Assembly (NCBI GenBank): GCA_902796775.1
Contig: CADBQK010000442.1
Span: 1 to 9,507, forward strand
Length of the DNA: 9,507 nt
Direction: 5' to 3'
Source: an uncultured Lachnospiraceae bacterium
GTDB taxonomy: Bacteria; Bacillota_A; Clostridia; Lachnospirales; Lachnospiraceae
In this document: piece by piece, positions 5,597 to 9,507 of the stretch
Layout: each line of letters starts with the position of its first letter
Position numbering within the stretch: the first letter of the stretch is position 1
The notes under the pieces: generated by a model
Told to the model about the DNA's origin: nothing
The model's input: only the letters and a program-made list of their open reading frames with translations
Databases searched by the model: none
Position numbers and translations under genes: made by a program

Positions 5597-6835
5597 ATGA
5601 AGGGAATACAAGAGTCATTGGGTGGGAGAATCCAGCGGTATACAATGTCCATCGCTCTTGCAGTACTGATCGTTTTTTTCCAGATTGCTTCAGGAGGGAG
5701 GATGCTGACAACATCCAATTTCCAGAATCTGATCTGCGGTAATGCATATGTACTCATTCTGGCTCTGGGAATGCTTATGGTGATCGTAATCGGGCAGATC
5801 GATCTTTCTGTAGGATCTGTTGCAGGATTCACTGCAATGACAATGGCAATTTGTGCCACCAGATATCATATGCCGTGGATCCTGGCGGTCCTGATCGCAC
5901 TTCTGATCGGACTGGCGATTGGAGCCTGGCATGGGTTTTTCCTCGCAAAGCTCGGGATTCCGGGATTTATTACTACACTGGGAAGCATGCTGATATTCCG
6001 CGGTGGAGTGCTTTGGATTTCGAAGTCGATCTCAGTGCCTGTACCGGGTCAGCTCCGTTTCTTCTCTTCCGGATATTTCCCGGAAGTAGGCCCGGCTTTT
6101 ACACATGCCAATAATCTGACTCTGCTTCTCGGTATCATTGAGATCTTCATCTTCTTGTACTATGAGAATCGCCATTATAACAGTTCAGCAGATATTCAGG
6201 GCAGAAAGATTCCGTTTCCTTTTTTCGTTGCGAGACTTGTGTTCATATCCGGTATACTAGCCTATTTCTCCTTCCTGTTCGCCAAAGGGCGTCCCGGGAC
6301 TTCATTTCCTGTTCCCGGACTGATACTTATCCTGCTTGTTATCATCTATCATACGATTACGCAGAAAACGCCCTTCGGACGGCATGTATATGCTGTTGGC
6401 GGAAATAAGAATGCAGCAGCCCTTTCCGGTGTCAATGTTAAGAAAACTTATTTTCTTGTCATGATGAATATGTCCCTGCTTGCTGCAGTTGCAGGTATAT
6501 TGTTTGCCGGACGCGCAACTGCTGCGGGTCCATCCGATGGCAACTCATGGGAAATGGACGCGATCGCTTCCGTATTCATAGGGGGTGCGGCTGTTTCAGG
6601 CGGTGTCGGAACAATTATGGCTACCATGATAGGCGGAATGGTGATGGCAGTCCTGAACAACGGTCTGATGCTGATGGGTGTTGGCGCAGACAAGACCCAG
6701 ATTATAAAAGGCTTTGTTCTTCTTGCGGCGGTAGCAGTCGATGTACACAACAAGAATGCGGGACGTTCATCGATCATCGGCAAACTGTTTCCTTCCGGAA
6801 AAGAAGAGAAGGAGGGAAATTCTGATGAAGAATAG
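5597..6835 (+). CDS. mmsB: Sugar ABC transporter permease (GguB/MmsB type, CUT2)
   Basis: A 412-residue membrane protein forming the sugar channel. Hallmarks of the BPD_transp_2 fold are visible: GQIDLSVGSVAGF (66-78), GIPGFITTLGSM (120-131), GRHVYAVGGNKNAAALSGV (261-279) and EMDAIASVFIGGAAVSGGVGT (319-339). It is longer than the usual 320-residue CUT2 permeases because of an extra central section with a polar loop (YENRHYNSSADIQGRK, 188-203) between membrane segments. That extra section is characteristic of the GguB/XylH-like group acting with ChvE-type proteins. The C-terminus is charged (GKEEKEGNSDEE). The ATG at 5597 has GGGGGAGA (5581-5587) upstream. Its last eleven bases overlap the binding-protein gene, which indicates coupled translation. 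Confidence 0.9.
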   Translation: MKGIQESLGGRIQRYTMSIALAVLIVFFQIASGGRMLTTSNFQNLICGNAYVLILALGMLMVIVIGQIDLSVGSVAGFTAMTMAICATRYHMPWILAVLIALLIGLAIGAWHGFFLAKLGIPGFITTLGSMLIFRGGVLWISKSISVPVPGQLRFFSSGYFPEVGPAFTHANNLTLLLGIIEIFIFLYYENRHYNSSADIQGRKIPFPFFVARLVFISGILAYFSFLFAKGRPGTSFPVPGLILILLVIIYHTITQKTPFGRHVYAVGGNKNAAALSGVNVKKTYFLVMMNMSLLAAVAGILFAGRATAAGPSDGNSWEMDAIASVFIGGAAVSGGVGTIMATMIGGMVMAVLNNGLMLMGVGADKTQIIKGFVLLAAVAVDVHNKNAGRSSIIGKLFPSGKEEKEGNSDEE

Positions 6836-7916
6836 GTCATTACTTTTTCTGTTCGCAGTCATAGTTGCAGGTATAATAACGGTGTCCAGTCTCTTCCCCA
6901 GAGAAGGGGAGAGGGATGGCGGCCGTAGTGAACAGGCTGGTTTTGATGCGGATGCATCGATTGGTGTCTCTATCCCCTGGCTGGGGACACAGAACTGGAT
7001 GGAGGCTGAGAAGTTTTTTGATGAGCAGCTCAGAGAAGCTGGGTTTTCCTCCATCATTCAGGCAGCCGACCAGAAGGTTTCTCAACAGCAGCAGCAAATT
7101 GAGTCTATGGTCGAAAATGGGGTGAAGGTGATCGTCGTGGCTCCGGTAGATGGATCTCAGCTGGGATCTGTTCTTGAGAAGGCTAAGAATGCGGGCGTAT
7201 ATGTGATTGGATATGACCGCTATATAGATAATACGGAAGCGGTAGATTGTGTGGTACAATACGGCAGTTTGGAAACCGGGAGAAAACAGGGACAGGCACT
7301 GCTGAACGGATTGAAGGATCTCAAGGGTAAAGGGCCTTATAATGTCGAATTGTTTGCCGGAGGTCCTGCAGATCCGAATGCACCTCTGTTCTTTAACGGA
7401 GCCATGGAGATCCTCCAGCCTGAGATTGATGCAGGAAATATTATCGTAGTTTCCGGGCAGAATAACTTCACCAAGTGTGCAACAGAGGACTGGGACAATG
7501 GTAAAGCGCAGAAGCGGATGGAGTCGCTCCTTGCCGGCAATTACAGTAAAAAGGAGATTGATGGCGTCCTTTCACCGAATGACGGGATCGCACGTGCCAT
7601 TCTGACAGCCTGCGAAGATGCAGGGCAGTCTGTTCCGGTGGTGACAGGACTGGATGCTGAAAACGAGTCTGTGAAACTGGTCTGGGAAGGAAAACAGTAC
7701 TGCACTGTTGCCAAGCCGACGAAGGAACTGGTGGCAAAGACTATGGAAGTAATCCGTTCACTTCAGAGAGGTGATGGAGTGCCGGAAGCAGATGCCACAG
7801 TTGATAATGGAAAGAAGCAGGTCCCTGTTTTCGAGCTTGCACCTGTTATCGTTACAAAAGATAACGCCAGAGAAGTATTTGCTGATGATGAAGAACGTAT
7901 GCAGCTGCTGAAATAG
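6825..7916 (+). CDS. chvE: ChvE-like sugar-binding protein of the ABC transporter
   Basis: A 363-residue extracytoplasmic sugar-binding protein of the periplasmic-binding-protein 4 family. It starts with a hydrophobic segment (about 5-24), followed by a charged linker and the binding domain. Recognisable parts are IGVSIPWLGTQNW (46-58), VKVIVVAPVDGSQLG (100-114), GYDRYI (129-134), SPNDGIARAI (250-259) and GLDAENESVK (275-284), where aspartates and arginines commonly contact the sugar. The ATG at 6825 is chosen because AAGGAGGG (6809-6816) lies eight bases before it; an in-frame ATG at 6741 would add 28 residues that are permease sequence in another frame. Odd point: there is no lipobox cysteine, although Gram-positive binding proteins are usually lipoproteins, so it may be held by an uncleaved anchor or released. 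It is the last gene of its operon. Confidence 0.88.
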   Translation: MKNRSLLFLFAVIVAGIITVSSLFPREGERDGGRSEQAGFDADASIGVSIPWLGTQNWMEAEKFFDEQLREAGFSSIIQAADQKVSQQQQQIESMVENGVKVIVVAPVDGSQLGSVLEKAKNAGVYVIGYDRYIDNTEAVDCVVQYGSLETGRKQGQALLNGLKDLKGKGPYNVELFAGGPADPNAPLFFNGAMEILQPEIDAGNIIVVSGQNNFTKCATEDWDNGKAQKRMESLLAGNYSKKEIDGVLSPNDGIARAILTACEDAGQSVPVVTGLDAENESVKLVWEGKQYCTVAKPTKELVAKTMEVIRSLQRGDGVPEADATVDNGKKQVPVFELAPVIVTKDNAREVFADDEERMQLLK

Positions 7917-7991
7917 GCAGTCAGCTGCTGATTCAGGTATGAAGAGGAAAAGATAATAGTACGAAAACGAGAAAGTACCGGAACAGGATAG

Positions 7992-8040
7992 AAAAAGGGT
8001 CTGCCGCATGATCTGAAAATGCTGCAGACCCCTGTTTTAT
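7992..8040. terminator. Bidirectional terminator between convergent operons
   Basis: GGGTCTGC (7997-8004) pairs with GCAGACCC (8024-8031) and GCAT (8006-8009) pairs with ATGC (8019-8022), closing a nine-base loop. On the + strand TGTTTTATT follows. On the minus strand the run of five A at 7992-7996 reads as TTTTT. It serves both the sugar operon and azlCD, whose last stop codon is at its right edge. Confidence 0.88.
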
Positions 8041-8375
8041 TACAGGAAAGGAATACCTGTCCGGATCAGTATCATATAGCAGACGGTTCCGGCTATGATG
8101 GAGAGATACATATTCCTGCGGAAGATCTGCAGGAGAACGACGACCAGACAGGAAATGATCTCGGGGATTCCGTAAGGTGTTTTTGTGAAAGAAGTGTTCC
8201 GGAGACAGTAGATTACGAGAATGGTCATAATAGCCGGGGGAAGGACATGTCCCAGGTATTTCATCGTCATGGGGAGCGGCTTTTTCCCAAAGAGAAGGAA
8301 GGGCAGAGCACGCAGTCCCCAGGTGACCAGTGCGACAATACAAATGACTGCAGCAGGATAAACGACTGCGTTCAT
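8040..8375 (-). CDS. azlD: Branched-chain amino-acid exporter small subunit AzlD
   Basis: A 111-residue hydrophobic protein of about four membrane segments, with the AzlD family pattern: GLRALPFLLFGKKPLP near residues 20-35, then YLGHVLPPAIMTILVIYCLR (41-60). AzlD works with AzlC in the membrane to export branched-chain amino acids, as with BrnFE/YgaZH pairs. Its ATG overlaps the azlC stop codon (ATGA, 8372-8375). An AAGGAGGT ribosome site lies within the last azlC codons, so the two are translated together. Length is normal for the family. Its stop codon touches the bidirectional terminator. Confidence 0.9.
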   Translation of the reverse strand: MNAVVYPAAVICIVALVTWGLRALPFLLFGKKPLPMTMKYLGHVLPPAIMTILVIYCLRNTSFTKTPYGIPEIISCLVVVLLQIFRRNMYLSIIAGTVCYMILIRTGIPFL

Positions 8376-9067
8376 TCAAGCACCTCCTTGCGCATGATCT
8401 GCCTGCGGGCCAGGAGCAGGAATAACAGACAGCTGGCGAGTGCCGGGATCAGGAAATAGTCCGGACCCAGCAGAAGATACAATACCACGGAGCAGAAGAG
8501 GGCAATCAGGAAAGGAAGCTTGCTGCGGTACTCTCTCCACTGGTTGATGACAACAACCAGGAACAGGGCGGTAGCGGAAAAATCGATTCCTCTCATATCG
8601 AATTGCAGGTACTTTCCTGCACAGGACCCGGCAAAGCATCCGAATATCCAGTACAGGTGATTCTGCAAGGCAATGAAAAAGGCTGCCCGGTCCTGGTCCA
8701 GTCCTTCTTCATCCGGATAACGGACGGAACATAATAACGAATATGTTTCATCAGTCAGGGACAGGACCATATAAGGATACCGCCATCCCATTTTCCGGAA
8801 TCTATCCACAAATCCGATGCCGTAAAAAATATGGCGTCCATTGATAAAAAATGTCATGATCGCAAGTGTATACAAGGGAGCTCCTGACGTCAGTAAAGGA
8901 ACCATTACGATCTGCATGGAGCCGGCATAGATCAGCAGAGCAGAGAGCATCGAAAGGATTACCCCGTACCCTGCCTCACTCATCATGATGCCGAAAGCAA
9001 TTCCGATGAACAGATATGTAAAGAAGATCGGAATTGTCTGTTTCAGAGCGAATCGAAACTCTTGCAT
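8372..9067 (-). CDS. azlC: Branched-chain amino-acid exporter large subunit AzlC
   Basis: A 231-residue membrane protein of the AzlC family. Visible signatures are YAGSMQIVMVPLL (47-59), FFINGRHIFYG (73-83), LTDETYSLL (104-112) and QNHLYWIFG (135-143). With AzlD it forms an exporter for Val, Leu, Ile and, in some members, analogues or Met; the exact range is not visible. The ATG is at 9067 (minus strand); GGAG lies eight bases before it, and this site is part of a duplicated 14-bp segment. A promoter is predicted at 9128-9156. No Lrp-type or other regulator is next to it in the window. azlCD runs towards the sugar operon and is unrelated to it in function. Confidence 0.92.
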   Translation of the reverse strand: MQEFRFALKQTIPIFFTYLFIGIAFGIMMSEAGYGVILSMLSALLIYAGSMQIVMVPLLTSGAPLYTLAIMTFFINGRHIFYGIGFVDRFRKMGWRYPYMVLSLTDETYSLLCSVRYPDEEGLDQDRAAFFIALQNHLYWIFGCFAGSCAGKYLQFDMRGIDFSATALFLVVVINQWREYRSKLPFLIALFCSVVLYLLLGPDYFLIPALASCLLFLLLARRQIMRKEVLE

Positions 9068-9068
9068 T

Positions 9069-9096
9069 GAATCATCTCCAAAGAATCATCTCCAAA
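9069..9096 (-). repeat. 14-bp tandem duplication carrying the azlC ribosome site
   Basis: GAATCATCTCCAAA occurs at 9069-9082 and again, perfectly, at 9083-9096. On the minus strand each copy reads TTTGGAGATGATTC, so the azlC messenger has two GGAG sites, only the nearer at a working distance. Each copy also contains an ATG that is out of frame with azlC. Confidence 0.8.
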
Positions 9097-9127
9097 AAGA
9101 GACAGGCTGTTTTTGCCGCTTTTTACT

Positions 9128-9156
9128 ATTCTATTGTAAGTCACAGGCAAATGCAA
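9128..9156 (-). promoter_or_regulatory. Promoter of azlCD
   Basis: On the minus strand TTGCAT (9156-9151), a 17-base spacer and TAGAAT (9133-9128). Start of transcription would be near 9121, leaving about 54 untranslated bases before azlC, which include the duplicated ribosome-site segment. Confidence 0.55.
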
Positions 9157-9198
9157 GCAGTATTCTGCCGCAGAGTATTCTGCTGAGTCTGGTTTTGC

Positions 9199-9227
9199 TT
9201 GTGAAGACAATAGAAAAGTGATAAAAT
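9199..9227 (+). promoter_or_regulatory. Promoter for the gene at the right edge
   Basis: TTGTGA (9199-9204), a 17-base spacer and TAAAAT (9222-9227), on the + strand, followed by an AT-rich stretch to about 9265. Start of transcription would be near 9234, so the messenger would have about 205 untranslated bases including the 28-bp repeats. It diverges from the azlCD promoter 43 bases away. Confidence 0.5.
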
Positions 9228-9292
9228 CATTATGTTATATTTATGATATCTGGATAATATTTGATCCAAAGCGGGAGCATTTCCGTTTGCAG

Positions 9293-9404
9293 CCCAGGGC
9301 AGAGACTATGCAGATTGAAACCCGGGGCAAAGATGCTGCAAATTGAAATCCAGGGAAGGGATAATGCAAATTGATATCCAGGGCAGGGATAATGCAGATC
9401 GAAC
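9293..9404. repeat. Four tandem 28-bp repeats
   Basis: Units at 9293-9320, 9321-9348, 9349-9376 and 9377-9404 are all exactly 28 bases and directly adjacent. Shared pattern: (C/T)CC(A/G)GGG, then A/G-rich bases, then TGCA(A/G)AT(T/C)GA. The third and fourth share GGGATAATGCA. The unit has no spacers. It lies between the predicted promoter and the start of the next gene, so it could act as DNA operator sites or in the 5' untranslated RNA. No open frame of note runs through it. Confidence 0.8.
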
Positions 9405-9438
9405 CTCGCTAAGGAAATCTTTCACAGGAGGAATGACA

Positions 9439-9507
9439 ATGAAAAAGCACATGAAGAAATGGATTTCGCTGATAGCAGCAGTGGGAATGGCATATTCACT
9501 TGCAGCG
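9439..9507 (+). CDS. N-terminus of a secreted or membrane protein (cut by window end)
   Basis: The first 23 codons of a gene that runs off the window. The ATG at 9439 has AGGAGG (9426-9431) seven bases before it. The peptide begins MKKHMKKW, a positively charged start, followed by a hydrophobic stretch (ISLIAAVGMAYSLAA), which is a Sec signal peptide. No cysteine is seen up to the window end, so a lipobox, if any, would be beyond it. The product cannot be identified from what is present. Confidence 0.75.
   Translation, partial: MKKHMKKWISLIAAVGMAYSLAA

Noticed and set aside
6741..6824. Earlier in-frame start for the sugar-binding protein
   Set aside because: The 28 extra residues come from permease coding sequence in another frame, and a strong ribosome site precedes the ATG at 6825.
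9293..9404. CRISPR array
   Set aside because: The 28-bp units are directly adjacent with no spacers, are not near-identical, and no cas genes are in the window.

Overview
The window looks like chromosomal DNA of a low-to-mid GC Gram-positive anaerobe, most likely a Clostridia/Lachnospiraceae-type gut bacterium. This rests on the FeoB-associated Cys-rich protein, strong AGGAGG-type ribosome sites, the chvE/mms-type sugar ABC operon with a clostridial-style gene order, and azlCD. No species can be named from the sequence alone. There are eight recognisable genes, two of them cut or possibly cut by the window edges, plus one short leader-peptide gene. No mobile elements, tRNAs or rRNAs were seen.

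Layout. (1) 3-241: a small FeoB-associated Cys-rich membrane protein and its terminator, probably the end of a ferrous-iron uptake operon lying to the left. (2) 253-3797: an aromatic amino-acid operon on the + strand: promoter, long leader, pheA (chorismate mutase/prephenate dehydratase), aroF (DAHP synthase, E. coli AroFGH-like) and an EamA-family transporter overlapping aroF by one base. (3) 3903-8040: a sugar ABC transporter operon on the + strand: a double-domain ATPase, a permease and a ChvE-like binding protein, ending in a bidirectional terminator. (4) 8040-9156, minus strand: azlC-azlD, a branched-chain amino-acid exporter pair with its own promoter, converging on the sugar operon. (5) 9199-9507: a + strand promoter, a long untranslated region holding four tandem 28-bp repeats, and the first 23 codons of a secreted protein.

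The most interesting element is the pheA leader. It contains an unannotated 30-codon ORF (398-490) with seven Phe codons, six of them within nine residues (FGFMFFFSF). It is followed by a strong intrinsic terminator just before pheA. Manual pairing gives a complete switch: an 11-bp stem between the Phe-codon region and the leader stop region, a long antiterminator that captures the 5' arm and loop of the terminator, and the terminator itself. The antiterminator is incompatible with both of the other two. This is the logic of ribosome-mediated attenuation as in enterobacterial pheL-pheA, here in what appears to be a Firmicute, where T-boxes would be the usual expectation; no T-box motif is present.

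Together, pheA and aroF cover entry into the shikimate pathway and the Phe-specific branch. The co-transcribed EamA protein could export an aromatic product of this pathway (inference), and azlCD would export branched-chain amino acids. Secondary points of interest are a sugar-operon promoter whose transcript begins inside a terminator hairpin, a sugar-binding protein without the expected lipobox cysteine, a duplicated ribosome site in front of azlC, and the 28-bp repeats at the right edge.
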